DNA from: JALYGY01 sp963800975
GTDB taxonomy: Bacteria > Actinomycetota > Rubrobacteria > Rubrobacterales > Rubrobacteraceae
Assembly (NCBI GenBank): GCA_963800975.1
Contig: CAWDDB010000019.1
Span: 161,680 to 225,679, forward strand
DNA length: 64,000 nucleotides
Direction: 5' to 3'
Part shown: piece by piece, positions 44,253 to 53,172 of the stretch
Numbering within the stretch: the stretch's first letter is position 1
How the letters are laid out: every line of letters begins with the position of its first letter
Position numbers and translations under genes: made by a program
Notes under the pieces: model-generated
Seen by the model: the letters and a program-made list of their open reading frames with translations, nothing else
Database searches by the model: none
What the model was told of the DNA's origin: nothing

Positions 44253-44537
44253 ATGCGCAAGAAGCATTCTGCCTCAGAGAGGCAAGAGGCGATCGGGCGG
44301 GTGGCGATCGGACGGGCGGCGACCGGGGCCGCGGCGTTCGGGGCTCTGGCGGTAGGAGCGGGGGCGATCGGGGCTTTAGCGATCGGTGCCCTTGCGATCC
44401 GGGCTCTGGCGGTGAAGCGCGGCAGGATCGAGCGGCTCAACATCGAGGAGCTGGAGGTCGGACGGCTACGCGTGAGGGAGCTGGTCGTGGAGCAGGAGCA
44501 AACCCCACGGCAAGGCGCCTCGGTACCGGCCTCGTGA
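44253..44537 (+). CDS. Pentapeptide-repeat-like small protein
   Basis: A 94-residue protein made largely of five-residue repeats of the type A(I/V/F)GxL/A (AIGRV AIGRA ATGAA AFGAL AVGAG AIGAL AIGAL), then more polar repeats (RIERL NIEEL EVGRL RVREL). This periodicity fits a small right-handed quadrilateral beta-helix. ATG 44253 has AAGGAGG 6 nt upstream; ATG 44235 is possible. Function unknown. Confidence 0.7.
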   Translation: MRKKHSASERQEAIGRVAIGRAATGAAAFGALAVGAGAIGALAIGALAIRALAVKRGRIERLNIEELEVGRLRVRELVVEQEQTPRQGASVPAS

Positions 44538-44595
44538 GTAGCGTGCTTACTTGGATCGCCGAGCGTAAGCAAACAGAACAAACAGAAGGAGAGAG

Positions 44596-45027
44596 ATGAG
44601 CCCGCAGTCGCGGTTGGTGGCAGGCATCGTCCTGATCATCGTCCCCACGGTCGAGATCGGCGGGACGAGCATCCTCTCGCTGCTTATCGCCGATCCGGCC
44701 TACACCCAGAACGAGCTCAGGCAAGATCTCTGGCGAGCGGGGCACGCCCACGCGGGCGTGTGGCTGGTGCTCTCTTTGGTGGCCCTGCGCTACGTGGACG
44801 AGGCAACACTCTCTGAGGGGATGAGGTGGGTAGTGCGCCTCGCATTCCCGGTCGCCGCGGTCCTGATGGCGTTAGCCTTCTTCCTCTCGGTACTCTCCCC
44901 CGAGGCCACAGAACCCAACGCCATGATCTACCTCGCCTACGTTGCCGGGCTTTTGCTGGCGGTGGGGCTTTTGGTCCTTGGGGTCGGTCTCCTCCGGGGG
45001 CGTAGGATGGTGCGTGAGCCCGCTTAA
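44596..45027 (+). CDS. Four-helix membrane protein of unknown function
   Basis: A 143-residue protein with four predicted membrane helices (about 8-30, 50-66, 82-102, 112-134). A His pair in WRAGHAHAGVWLV lies at the start of helix 2. ATG 44596 follows AGAAGGAG. It is 58 nt after the pentapeptide-like gene with no repeat between them, so the two may be one unit. Confidence 0.75.
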   Translation: MSPQSRLVAGIVLIIVPTVEIGGTSILSLLIADPAYTQNELRQDLWRAGHAHAGVWLVLSLVALRYVDEATLSEGMRWVVRLAFPVAAVLMALAFFLSVLSPEATEPNAMIYLAYVAGLLLAVGLLVLGVGLLRGRRMVREPA

Positions 45028-45090
45028 CATCCATTGTGCGGTACTAGGGCTGGGATCCAAGGCGTTGGGACTCCGGCCCTTCTTCTTGCC

Positions 45091-45134
45091 CTTGTTCACC
45101 AACCCTCTAGACGGAGGCCTTCTCCGAAGTTCGC
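45091..45134 (+). repeat. Dispersed island repeat, copy 20
   Basis: Diverged core (CTTGTTCACCAACCCTCTAG) with the TTCTCCGAAGTTCGCG end; preceded by a CCGGCCCTTCTTCTTGCC tail. Confidence 0.82.
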
Positions 45135-45221
45135 GTGAGACCATACCCTACTCCTCATATGAACTCGATCGACGCTCTTGGGGTATGCTGTTCCTCGTTC
45201 ATGCTCGGAAGGGAGGAAAAC

Positions 45222-45785
45222 GTGCGCCCGCCCGTTTCGGAGGACACGCTAGAAGCCCGTGATGCCCAGACCCCTGGTGCCGCTGGTGGCACGGTTCTGG
45301 GACACTCTCATTCCCTCAAGCTGATCGCCACGGGCATAGCGGTGCTGGCGCTGCTGCTTGGTGCGGCGGCGTGTGGCAGCGGGGCTTCGGGTGGTAACGG
45401 GGGGCCGGACGGCGATGCTCAAGACGCCCAGCAAGCGGAAGACGACGCGCAAGGGGATGAGCGCGACGACGATCAAGAGGCCCCCTCCGACGACGATGAT
45501 GGCCAAGAAGACGACCAGGGCGGCGACGACCAGGGCGGCGACGACCAGGGCGGCGACGATCAGGACGATGGCCGCGACGACGATGCCGGAGATGACGACG
45601 GTCAAGACGACCAGGGCGACGATGACGGTGGCGACGATGACGGTGGCGATGATGACGGTGGCGACGAGCTGGCGGCGGGGACGACCAGGACGACCTCGAC
45701 GATAACGACCTCGACGACGCAGGCGGGGATGACGACAGCGATGACGACTGAACCGGAACGGCAGCGGCGCGCGGAGGCTCGCTAG
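45222..45785 (+). CDS. Asp-rich lipoprotein, C-terminal frameshift likely
   Basis: GTG 45222 (GGGAGG just upstream) gives a 187-residue lipoprotein: about 30 polar residues, a hydrophobic stretch and lipobox LLGAAAC. The mature part is almost entirely Asp/Gly/Gln from short tandem DNA repeats (GGDDQ and DDGGD units). Near 45,670 a G-run is one base short. In the -1 frame the Asp-rich reading continues (DDLDDNDLDDAGG) to a natural stop at 45,751. In the present frame it becomes Thr-rich and ends at 45,785. It may bind cations at the cell surface. Confidence 0.7.
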   Translation: MRPPVSEDTLEARDAQTPGAAGGTVLGHSHSLKLIATGIAVLALLLGAAACGSGASGGNGGPDGDAQDAQQAEDDAQGDERDDDQEAPSDDDDGQEDDQGGDDQGGDDQGGDDQDDGRDDDAGDDDGQDDQGDDDGGDDDGGDDDGGDELAAGTTRTTSTITTSTTQAGMTTAMTTEPERQRRAEAR

Positions 45786-45807
45786 CTCCGCCCTCGAGCT
45801 CTACGGT

Positions 45808-46053
45808 ATGGGCGGCGCCGAAGTCGAGCTACTTCGCCACGACTTCGTGCAGGTCTTCCGCGTGCTCTCGGCGGCGCAGACGCTCGGCGGCACAGAGCGA
45901 GTGGCCCTGCGTCTGTACGGGCCGCCTGATGCCACACGGAAGCCCGATGGCGAGGAGGCGCCGGGCACCGCGCCGCGCTCTCCGGGGGTCCTACGCTCGC
46001 AGTTGCTCTGGCCCTCCTTCCTCTACTTGCCCTTATTCACCCGAGTGCTCTAG
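45808..46053 (+). other. Short open frame, doubtful
   Basis: An 81-codon frame (MGGAEVELLRHDFVQVFRVL start) looks protein-like for about 65 residues, but its end is encoded by repeat copy 21. It may be the 5' fragment of a lost gene. No family recognised. Confidence 0.3.
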
Positions 46054-46075
46054 AAGAAAGGTTCTCGGAAGTTGC
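46032..46075 (+). repeat. Dispersed island repeat, copy 21
   Basis: GAGTGCTCTAGAAG core with one extra base; it ends the doubtful frame at 45,808. Confidence 0.88.
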
Positions 46076-46176
46076 GTCAGCACTTCTAACCCATCACACT
46101 TGACTTCGTTGTGCAACACGGCGGGGCTTATCGCCGCCAGTCGTTCTATACAGGAGGAGGGGGAGGAGTACAGCCT

Positions 46177-47376
46177 ATGGAGCCCCATCCGGCAATCCGC
46201 CCCTTCAGCATCGACGTTCCCGAAGAGGAACTCGTCGACCTCCGTCGACGCATCGCGGCCACGAAGTGGCCCGAGAAAGAGACCGTCGCGGATGATTCCC
46301 AGGGCGTGCGGCTCGCGACGATTCAGGAACTCGCGCGCTATTGGGCGACGGATCACGATTGGCGCAAGTGCGAGGCGAGGCTGAACGCCCTGCCGCAGTT
46401 CATGACCGAGATCGATGGGCTCGACATCCATTTCATCCACGTTCGTTCGGAACACGAAAACGCGTTGCCGCTGATCGTCAACCACGGCTGGCCTGGCTCG
46501 GTCGTCGAGCAGCTGAAGATCATCGGTCCGCTCACCGATCCAACCGCACACGGCGGGAGCGCTGAGGACGCTTTCCATGTGGTCATCCCGTCGATGCCGG
46601 GCTACGGTTTCTCCGGCAAGCCGACGAGCACCGGCTGGGGCCCCGAGCGCATGGCACGTGCCTGGGCGGAACTGATGGAGCGCCTCGGCTACTCCCGCTA
46701 CGTCGCCCAGGGCGGCGACTGGGGCGCGTTTGTCGTCGACCAGATGGGCTTGCAGGCACCCGCGGGATTGCTCGCCATCCACACCAACATGCCTGGCATC
46801 GTTCCGGCTGACGTCGACAAGGCTTCCCTGGCCGGCGACCCGCCGCCGTCCGGTCTCTCGGCCGAGGAACGACGAGCCTACGACCAGCTGATCAGGACGT
46901 ACGGGCAAGTCGAGTACGCCGGGTACATGGCGGCGCGCCCGCAGACCTTGTACGGCATCGCGGACTCGCCCGTCGGCCTGGCCGCCTGGCTTCTCGACCA
47001 CAACGACGCTGACGGCCAGCCGGCCGCGGCGGTCGCCTCTGCCCTGAACCGGACCGCGAGCGCCACGGGCGAACTGACGCGTGACGAGATCCTCGACAAC
47101 ATCACGCTGTATTGGCTGACGAACACGGGGGTCTCTGCGTCTCGTCTCTATTGGGAGTATAGGGGTGGCTTCTTCAACGCCAAGGGCGTCACCATCCCGG
47201 TGGCCGTGAGCGTCTTTCCCGGCGAGCAATACCAGGCCCCGCGCAGCTGGACCGAGGAGGCCTACCCCAACCTCATCTATTTCAACGAGGTCGACAGGGG
47301 CGGGCACTTCGCCGCATGGGAGCAACCGGGACTCTTCAGCGAGGAGATCCGCGCGGCGTTCAGATCACTGCGCTAG
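46177..47376 (+). CDS. Epoxide hydrolase (alpha/beta hydrolase with EHN domain)
   Basis: A 399-residue enzyme. The N-terminal EHN region (IRPFSIDVPEEELVDLRRRI) is followed by the hydrolase core with oxyanion motif HGWPGS (103-108), nucleophile Asp181 in GGDWGAF and catalytic His in GGHFAAWEQP. The family opens epoxides to diols, as in juvenile-hormone-type and microsomal epoxide hydrolases. ATG 46177 has several GGAGGAG elements upstream. The unit ends with a hairpin and repeat copy 22. Confidence 0.92.
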   Translation: MEPHPAIRPFSIDVPEEELVDLRRRIAATKWPEKETVADDSQGVRLATIQELARYWATDHDWRKCEARLNALPQFMTEIDGLDIHFIHVRSEHENALPLIVNHGWPGSVVEQLKIIGPLTDPTAHGGSAEDAFHVVIPSMPGYGFSGKPTSTGWGPERMARAWAELMERLGYSRYVAQGGDWGAFVVDQMGLQAPAGLLAIHTNMPGIVPADVDKASLAGDPPPSGLSAEERRAYDQLIRTYGQVEYAGYMAARPQTLYGIADSPVGLAAWLLDHNDADGQPAAAVASALNRTASATGELTRDEILDNITLYWLTNTGVSASRLYWEYRGGFFNAKGVTIPVAVSVFPGEQYQAPRSWTEEAYPNLIYFNEVDRGGHFAAWEQPGLFSEEIRAAFRSLR

Positions 47377-47444
47377 TTGGAGAAGGGGACGAGGAAGCAT
47401 GAGGCAGGGCCGGGGCGTAGTAGCTCTGGTCCTGCTTCTTCCCC

Positions 47445-47485
47445 GTATTCACCCACCTTCGCGGAAGGAAGGTTCTCGGAAGTCC
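47445..47485 (+). repeat. Dispersed island repeat, copy 22
   Basis: ACCTTCGCGGAAGGA core with a small palindrome. A GC hairpin (AGGGCCGGGG ... CTCTGGTCCT) lies just before it. Confidence 0.9.
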
Positions 47486-47588
47486 ATATGCAGAATCCCG
47501 CCCCGATGAGGCTTCGGAACGAGAGAACCCACTACCTGATTTCGTTCAACTTGAGTAGCCTCCCGTCAACAAGAGTGAGGAGTCATCC

Positions 47589-48848
47589 ATGAACATCACG
47601 ATCCTTGCCATCGGTAGCCGCGGCGACGTCCAGCCGTTCGTCGCCCTTGGTGTGGGACTCAAGGAAGCTGGCCACGAAGTGACTCTCGCTACCGGCAAGG
47701 GCTTCGAGGCGTTCGTCACCGACCATGGTTTGCCTCATGCCGCCTTGGAGGTAGACTTGCTGGAACGCCTGCAGTCATCCGAGGGCAAAGCTGCCGTATC
47801 CGGTAAGAACCTCCTCGCCGCTATGAAGGAGGCCGCCTCCATGTACAGGAAGGTCCTCGATCAGGAGTGGGCTGCATCTCAAGGGGCTGACGCCCTCGTC
47901 TACCATCCGAAAGCATTGGGCGGTTACCACATAGCTGAGGCTTTGGGCATCCCAGGCTTCCTCGCCCACCCGGTCCCGATGTTCTCGCCTACCCGCGACT
48001 TCCCCAACCCCGTCCTGCCGGTCGCTAACCTGGGTGGGTTGCTCAACAGGATGAGCTACGGGGCGTTCTTGGGCTTGCTAACTGCACCGTACCACCGCAC
48101 GATAAACCGCTGGCGCAAGGAGACCTTGAAGCTGCCGCCGCACTCCTTGCTAACGAGCGAACTTGACGTTCGCGGCCGGCCAATCCAGAGACTCGTCTGC
48201 TGCAGTCCCCACGTGGTTCCGCTCCCCTCAGACTGGGACGACTCGACTTCCGTAACGGGATACTGGTTCTTGGATAACTCGCCAGAGTGGCAGCCGCCTG
48301 CTCACGTGGCCGAGTTCCTCGAGAAGGGACCAGCACCAGTGTACATCGGTTTCGGTAGCCTGGGGGCGTGGACCTCGGATAAGGTCATCAGCGCAGCGCT
48401 CGGCGCCTTTAAGCGGAGCGGGCAACGCGGCGTGTTCACCACGGGCGGAGGTCGGGTCCCCTCGAACGTGCCTGACGACGTGTGTGTGATCGACTCTGCA
48501 CCCCACGACTGGCTCTTTCCCTGGATGGCGGCAGTGGTCCACCACGGCGGAGCAGGAACTACCGCAGAGGGCTTGCGCGCCGGCAAGCCGACGCTCATCT
48601 GCCCGACTTCTATGAACGACCAGGCATTCTGGGGAAGAAGGGTCTTCGAGCTGGGCGTCGGACCGAAACCCATCCCTCAGAGCAAGCTTACGGCTGAAAT
48701 GCTGGGACGCGCGATCCACAGGGCTGTTACTGACGGCGGGGTACGCCGGCGCGCTGAGGAGCTGGGGGAGATGATCCGGGCCGAGCGAGGAGTAGCGCAG
48801 GCGGTGAAGATCATCGACGAGAGGATTAGAAGGACCGAGCCCGCTTAG
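47589..48848 (+). CDS. Family 1 (GT-B) glycosyltransferase, sterol/macrolide type
   Basis: A 419-residue enzyme. MNITILAIGSRGDVQPFVAL is typical of UDP-sugar:sterol and macrolide glycosyltransferases. The C-terminal donor site has VYIGFGSLGAW, HHGGAGTTAEGLRAGKPTL and NDQAFWGRRV. The acceptor is unknown. ATG 47589 follows a GTGAGGAG element. Confidence 0.92.
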   Translation: MNITILAIGSRGDVQPFVALGVGLKEAGHEVTLATGKGFEAFVTDHGLPHAALEVDLLERLQSSEGKAAVSGKNLLAAMKEAASMYRKVLDQEWAASQGADALVYHPKALGGYHIAEALGIPGFLAHPVPMFSPTRDFPNPVLPVANLGGLLNRMSYGAFLGLLTAPYHRTINRWRKETLKLPPHSLLTSELDVRGRPIQRLVCCSPHVVPLPSDWDDSTSVTGYWFLDNSPEWQPPAHVAEFLEKGPAPVYIGFGSLGAWTSDKVISAALGAFKRSGQRGVFTTGGGRVPSNVPDDVCVIDSAPHDWLFPWMAAVVHHGGAGTTAEGLRAGKPTLICPTSMNDQAFWGRRVFELGVGPKPIPQSKLTAEMLGRAIHRAVTDGGVRRRAEELGEMIRAERGVAQAVKIIDERIRRTEPA

Positions 48849-48856
48849 TACGCTTA

Positions 48857-48965
48857 TCATAACCGCTGAACATAGCGCCAGCAGATGAGAGCACATCCGA
48901 GACTGAGGAACGCCCGATGGATGTCGTCGCGTCGCTCGTAGCGTACCTTCAGCCGCCGGGGAAGT
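48857..48965 (-). mobile_element. Remnant of an IS5-family transposase (C-terminus)
   Basis: On the minus strand the frame reads LKVRYERRDDIHRAFLSLG, CALICWRYVQRL and a stop, the C-terminal end of IS5-type DDE transposases. Only about 35 codons remain. No inverted repeat or rest of the gene is found next to it. Confidence 0.8.
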
Positions 48966-49028
48966 CGTGGTGTACGCGGCGAAGTAGCGCGACCGGGGTG
49001 GTACCCGCCTCAACGGTTCTCGATGGGC

Positions 49029-49070
49029 CTATTCACCCACCCTCCGGTAATGCGGGTTCTCGGAAGTCCG
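49029..49070 (+). repeat. Dispersed island repeat, copy 23
   Basis: ACCCTCCGGTAATG core; lies between the transposase remnant and the minus-strand membrane gene. Confidence 0.85.
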
Positions 49071-49200
49071 ATCGTTGCGCCTCACCGAAAAGCAGGCTGC
49101 CGTGGGCTCGAGGAGCGAACGGCGACGTCAGGAGGACCCATGACCGCCGACGGCTAGCCGGAGTCTGCCGCCCCCGACGCGATCGTGCCGGTCCACGGCC

Positions 49201-50325
49201 TCAGCCTTCCCTCTGGAAGAAGCGGCGCTCCACGAAAGCGTCGATGCGGCGCCTCAGGGGCTCGAAGAGGGCCGCCATGACCAGCGCGGTGGCGAAGTAC
49301 GCCAACTGGGAGTCTTCCACGTGGGTCAGGACGAGCAGAGCGTGCTGGAACGCCACGACGTTCACCTCGAAGAAGCCGGCCAGCACCGCCGTGAGGATGC
49401 CGTAGACCAGCGTCAGGTTGAGGACCAGGTTCACGTCGTGGAGGCGGTAGCGCAGGACGGCTATGCCCAGGGCGACCGGCAGGCCCACGAGGCCCACCAT
49501 GGTCGCCACGAAGCCCACCTCCCAGTGCAGCCACCACGAGCCCAGCGCCTCGGAGACCACGTGCAGCACGGTGGACCCGCCTGCCAGCACGGCGGTCGCG
49601 TAGGCGAACCACTTGATCTGCTGGCGCTCGACGCCCCTCGCCCGGCGCAGCCGCACGAACAGCGAGGCCGCGGCCGCCACCACGAGGGCGAACACCAGCG
49701 CCTCGACCGAACCGGAGAGCCTCGGCAAGGCCTCGATGCCCCCGGGGTTGCTCAGGTCCTCGAGCCCCCCGACCGGTCCGGGCGAGTAGGCAGCCGCAAG
49801 CGTCCCCGCGACGACCGCCGCGAAGACGAGCCACGCGAAGGGCCGCCAGCGGGGCGTGGGCGGAAGCCCGTCGGGGAACAGCAGCCCCAGGAACGCGAAC
49901 AGGCCGACGTGCGCGACCCACAGCCAGGAGGCGATCCACGCGAACAGCTCGCCCGCCGGCAGCGACCCCGGGCGCGCGAGCAGCGAGTAGGCGGCGTACT
50001 CGCCGCTGAACAGCAGCGCCGCCCCCACGAGGCCTATGGCGCAGAAGAGCCAGCCGATGGGGTTGCTGGCGGGGAAGCGGGGGGCCACCACGGCGCCGAC
50101 CGTCGAGAAGCCGATCGCCACCACGGCGTACTCGGCCCACCGCTCGAAGACCGGGGCGCCGTGGTGCCCCCGGCTCAGGACCAGCAGGAGGAGCCCGAGC
50201 GCCGACAAACCTAGGGAGAGGAAGCACATGTACCAGGCGAGCCAGGCGGCGTCTCTCGGGCTCATCAGGGCCGACCCCTGCTGGTCCGGCCGCCGCTCGG
50301 TCTTCGGTAGGACGATGCCCCTCAT
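49201..50325 (-). CDS. Membrane protein like the N-terminal sensor part of histidine kinases
   Basis: A 374-residue protein with about ten hydrophobic helices. ASNPIGWLFCAIGL, LLFPDGLPPTPRWRP and YRLHDVNLVLNLTLVYG match the membrane module that precedes kinase or cyclase domains in many actinobacterial sensors. Here the protein ends after FVERRFFQREG, where an output domain would start, so it is either a stand-alone module or a truncated sensor. ATG 50325 has AAGGAG 8 nt upstream. Confidence 0.78.
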   Translation of the reverse strand: MRGIVLPKTERRPDQQGSALMSPRDAAWLAWYMCFLSLGLSALGLLLLVLSRGHHGAPVFERWAEYAVVAIGFSTVGAVVAPRFPASNPIGWLFCAIGLVGAALLFSGEYAAYSLLARPGSLPAGELFAWIASWLWVAHVGLFAFLGLLFPDGLPPTPRWRPFAWLVFAAVVAGTLAAAYSPGPVGGLEDLSNPGGIEALPRLSGSVEALVFALVVAAAASLFVRLRRARGVERQQIKWFAYATAVLAGGSTVLHVVSEALGSWWLHWEVGFVATMVGLVGLPVALGIAVLRYRLHDVNLVLNLTLVYGILTAVLAGFFEVNVVAFQHALLVLTHVEDSQLAYFATALVMAALFEPLRRRIDAFVERRFFQREG

Positions 50326-50488
50326 GGCTTGTGCTCCTTCGCGCTCTCTGGGCCCGATGTACGTCCTCAGTAAAGCGGCGGGCGAGAACCGGCGCATCGG
50401 GCGGAGGACCGGTTTTGGTGTGGGACTTTAGTCCGAGGGCCGGATCACGCGTTTCGCGCGCCCTCCCTCGCGGGTCCTCCTCCGCGCC

Positions 50489-50558
50489 CTATTCACCCAA
50501 CGTCCTAGAAGGTAGGCGTTCTACGAACTTCGCGCTGAGGATGTTCTCGGAAGTTCGG
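50489..50558 (+). repeat. Dispersed island repeat, copy 24 (long form)
   Basis: AACGTCCTAGAAGG core, then GTTCTACGAACTTCGCGC and a full second half; one of the best-preserved long copies. Confidence 0.92.
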
Positions 50559-50724
50559 GAATGAAGGTCCCAGGGGAACACTGCCGCTAGGCCAAAATCG
50601 ATGCCCTAATGTGTAGTAGGCTGGGTGAAACCCTCACAGCAGCAGCGGCGGCTACTAGCTTGATCGGGAGCTAGGGCTATGCTGAGGGGAGTCGTGCGGT
50701 CCAACGCAAAGGAGAGAGTAGCCA

Positions 50725-51219
50725 ATGGCGACGCTATCGGTGCTGAAGTTCGACGACCTCGACGGGGCAGACAGGGTGCTCGTCGCCCTGCAGGGCCTGC
50801 AGGAGCGGGAGATGATCACCCTGGAGGACGCCGCCGTGGTCAGCTGGCCCCAAGGCAACAAGAAGCCCTCCACCCGCCAGCTGCACAGCACCTCGGGGGC
50901 GGGCGCTAGCTGGGGTGCCTTCTGGGGTTTCCTGTTCGGGCTGATCTTCTTCGTGCCCTTCCTAGGCGCGGCCGTGGGCGCGGGGATGGGGGCGCTATCG
51001 GCCTCGATGGCCGACGTCGGGATCGACGACGACTTCATTAAGCAGGTGCGAGAGAAGGTGACGCCAGGCACCTCCGCTCTGTTCGCGCTCACCACCGGGG
51101 CGACCGCGCCGGACAGGGTGATCGACGAGCTGAGGCAGTACGACTTCGAGATCATCTCGACCAACCTGCCCCAGGAGCAGGAGGACAAGCTGCGCGAGGC
51201 CTTCGCCCAAGAGCAGTAG
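50725..51219 (+). CDS. DUF1269 family membrane protein
   Basis: A 164-residue protein with a soluble N-terminal domain (VLKFDDLDGADRVLVAL; LEDAAVVSW), a Gly-rich hairpin helix (about 60-95, WGAFWGFLFGLIFFVPFLGAAVGAGMG read in parts) and a C-terminal domain (VREKVTPGTSALFAL). This is the DUF1269 layout; the role is unknown, possibly stress-related. ATG 50725 follows AAAGGAGAG. Confidence 0.88.
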   Translation: MATLSVLKFDDLDGADRVLVALQGLQEREMITLEDAAVVSWPQGNKKPSTRQLHSTSGAGASWGAFWGFLFGLIFFVPFLGAAVGAGMGALSASMADVGIDDDFIKQVREKVTPGTSALFALTTGATAPDRVIDELRQYDFEIISTNLPQEQEDKLREAFAQEQ

Positions 51220-51317
51220 ACGAGCGACATCGCCGCGGAGCGGTCGCTCAGATAACCGCTCCGCGGCGAAGAGGGTTGGGCGTATCACGGAGGCGTACGC
51301 AGACGATAGGGTGAAGT

Positions 51318-51524
51318 ATGCGCGCAAGGATCGCGGCCATGGTGATGTTGTCCACGGTGGTTTTTTTCGTGGCGTCGTTGCTTGTGAGTCTAGGACTGTG
51401 GTGGTGGACCGGAGACGTGGCCCGAGGCGTCTCGATAGGAGTGATCTGCGGGTTGGCGGCCGCTTTCACGATCGGCGCCGTGGGCACGGCCGTCGGGCGG
51501 TCGGGTGAACGCTCCGGCGACTAA
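51318..51524 (+). CDS. Small two-helix membrane protein
   Basis: A 68-residue protein with two hydrophobic helices (about 8-30 and 36-57) and a polar tail GRSGERSGD. No strong Shine-Dalgarno. No repeat lies between it and the DUF1269 gene, so they may share a transcript. Confidence 0.6.
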   Translation: MRARIAAMVMLSTVVFFVASLLVSLGLWWWTGDVARGVSIGVICGLAAAFTIGAVGTAVGRSGERSGD

Positions 51525-51666
51525 CGCAAGCGATCTCGGGATGGACACGATCGCTGAGCGAGGCATGCTTAAGGTTCCCCGGACCGGGACCTCCCGCGCC
51601 TATCTACCCTGCTCGCCATAATGCCCTATGATGCACGCGTCGAGGGCGAAGACGGAAGGTGGGGGC

Positions 51667-51882
51667 GTGGCCGAGAAGACGAAGGGCGAGAAGTTCGTCC
51701 TCTACAGGGACGCGGAGGGCGGCTACAGGTGGAGGCTGCGCTCCCCCACGGGAGAGACGCTCGCGGCCTCCGCTAATGGGCACCGGGAGAAGGGCGCCTG
51801 CGAGGCCGAGGTGCGCTCGGCCATGGCCGACCACCCGGGAGCGGGGGTCCTCGACGCCAGCTCCAGGAGGGGCGCCGCGTAG
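51667..51882 (+). CDS. DUF1508 (YegP-like) protein
   Basis: A 71-residue protein with the beta-beta-beta-alpha YegP pattern: KFVLYRDAEGGYRWRLRSPTGE then a helix with SAMADHPGAGVLDAS. Usual members have two such repeats; this has one. GTG 51667 has a G-rich element upstream; ATG 51628 is an alternative. Repeat copy 25 starts 13 nt after the stop. Confidence 0.8.
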   Translation: MAEKTKGEKFVLYRDAEGGYRWRLRSPTGETLAASANGHREKGACEAEVRSAMADHPGAGVLDASSRRGAA

Positions 51883-51894
51883 CCGCGGGGCGGG

Positions 51895-51938
51895 CTATGC
51901 ACCCACCTTCGGGGAAGGTTGGCATTCTCGGAAATTCA
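51895..51938 (+). repeat. Dispersed island repeat, copy 25
   Basis: CTATGCACCC start and an ACCTTCGGGGAAGGT perfect hairpin core, like copies 7 and 29. Confidence 0.88.
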
Positions 51939-52018
51939 CAGAGAGCGTGCGAGTTTGCCGCTCCCTGGCTCGGGGATGAAAGCACCATTGAGCGAGCGCC
52001 CCGTCGGAAGGAAGAAGC

Positions 52019-52246
52019 GTGAAATACAGGACCCAGAAAATACTGGTTACCGGCCTGACAGCGGTGATAACCAGCGCCCTAGGACGCCTCTTCGCTAGCA
52101 CGTTCACCAAAGAGGTACCGCCACCAGAACACAGGACCCTTGCCGACGATACCAAGGAAGCGGTATCTCATGCGGTGGCATCGGTTCTTGCGGTGGTCAT
52201 GGCTTCGGCGATCGTCCGGTGGATAGCCGGCGGAACACAAGCCTAG
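52019..52246 (+). CDS. Small membrane protein, DUF4235-like
   Basis: A 75-residue protein: basic start, one helix (about 8-25), a polar linker (KEVPPPEHRTLADDTKEA) and a second helix (about 50-69). The layout resembles DUF4235 proteins, but the match is tentative. The start is GTG 52019 after GAAGGAAG. Confidence 0.6.
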   Translation: MKYRTQKILVTGLTAVITSALGRLFASTFTKEVPPPEHRTLADDTKEAVSHAVASVLAVVMASAIVRWIAGGTQA

Positions 52247-52304
52247 AAACGGGCGGAGGCCCGAGAAACTCAGTCTGGCCGGCAGCCCGATCCTTCTTCT
52301 TACC

Positions 52305-52348
52305 CTTATTCACCGAAGTGCCTAGAAGTTCGATTCTCGGAAGTTCGG
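52305..52348 (+). repeat. Dispersed island repeat, copy 26
   Basis: GAAGTGCCTAGAAG core; preceded by a GATCCTTCTTCTTACC pyrimidine tail. Confidence 0.9.
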
Positions 52349-52428
52349 ATGACGGCATTCTAGGAAATCCGAGCCGACGCTCCCGCACCCTGGTTCACTT
52401 GTGAGTGCTCTAGCCCCCTCGAAACCTC

Positions 52429-53031
52429 TCAGGCACGGGCCGACACCGTCGGCTTACCCGGGGTCGCTTCGGGAAACTTCGCTCCTTGTGGTATCCGATC
52501 CATCGGCAGTCCCGATGCGGCTTCCATCCTACCGGTGAAGTTGAACAACGAGATGAGGGCCGTGGCTTCGTAGATGCCTTGCTCATCCCAGCCGGCCGAT
52601 CGCATCTCCTCGATGTCCGAGTCCTCCACCATGCTAGGCTCCTGGGTCAGCTTCTTGGCGTAGGCCAACAAGGCATGGGTCTCAGCGTCCAGGTCGTACT
52701 GCGGCCAGGTGGTCGCGAACTCTGTGCTCAGGTGCTCGTCTTTGGTCAGGCGACGCACGGCCGCCGTGTGAAGGCCCAGTCAGGGGGCGCCGCCTATCAG
52801 GCCGTTTACCACCGTGGCAAGCATCTCGCGTTGCAGGCGGCTCAAGGGCGAGCCCTTGCGCATGTGTAGGTGGTTATAGATCCAGGTAACTGGGATGGCG
52901 ATATTGAGATCCTGCGCCACTATATTGAAGAGGCCGGGGACCGTTCCCCCATAATCACGTTTGGTCATCCAGACCAACACTTTGCGCACCCCTCGGGCTT
53001 GCTCAGGGTCTACGGTAAGGATACGAGCCAC
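52429..53031 (-). CDS. AhpD/CMD-like peroxidase-related protein with in-frame TGA at the catalytic Cys
   Basis: Two conserved halves lie in one frame, separated by a single TGA (52,782-52,780, codon 84). Before it: VWMTKRDYGGTVPGLFNIVA and LSRLQREMLATVVNGLIGGAP. After it: LGLHTAAVRRLTKDEHLS and a normal C-terminal half. In this family the motif is CxxC-x3-H; the TGA falls on the second Cys and the His follows after three residues. The first Cys position is Gly. The gene is therefore either a selenoprotein of about 200 residues or a pseudogene by one nonsense change. GTG 53031 has AAAGGAGG 9 nt upstream. A short stem-loop (CACGG CGG CCGTG) starts 12 nt after the TGA. Confidence 0.65.
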
Positions 53032-53130
53032 GATCTCACGCCTCCTTTCTGCCGCCATACCTAGCAAGAACAGCCTTGTTGACGTCGTCGGGGTATTGTG
53101 CCATGCATCACAAGCCGGCGCTCGGACGCC

Positions 53131-53172
53131 TCATTCACCCAACCTCCTAGAAGAGGGGTTCTCCGAAGTTCA
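53131..53172 (+). repeat. Dispersed island repeat, copy 27
   Basis: AACCTCCTAGAAG core; its last bases are the stop codon of the minus-strand gene at 53,170. Confidence 0.88.

Noticed and set aside
45135..45785. Start of the Asp-rich lipoprotein at 45,135
   Set aside because: The upstream part overlaps repeat copy 20 and lacks a Shine-Dalgarno; GTG 45,222 has GGGAGG at the right distance.
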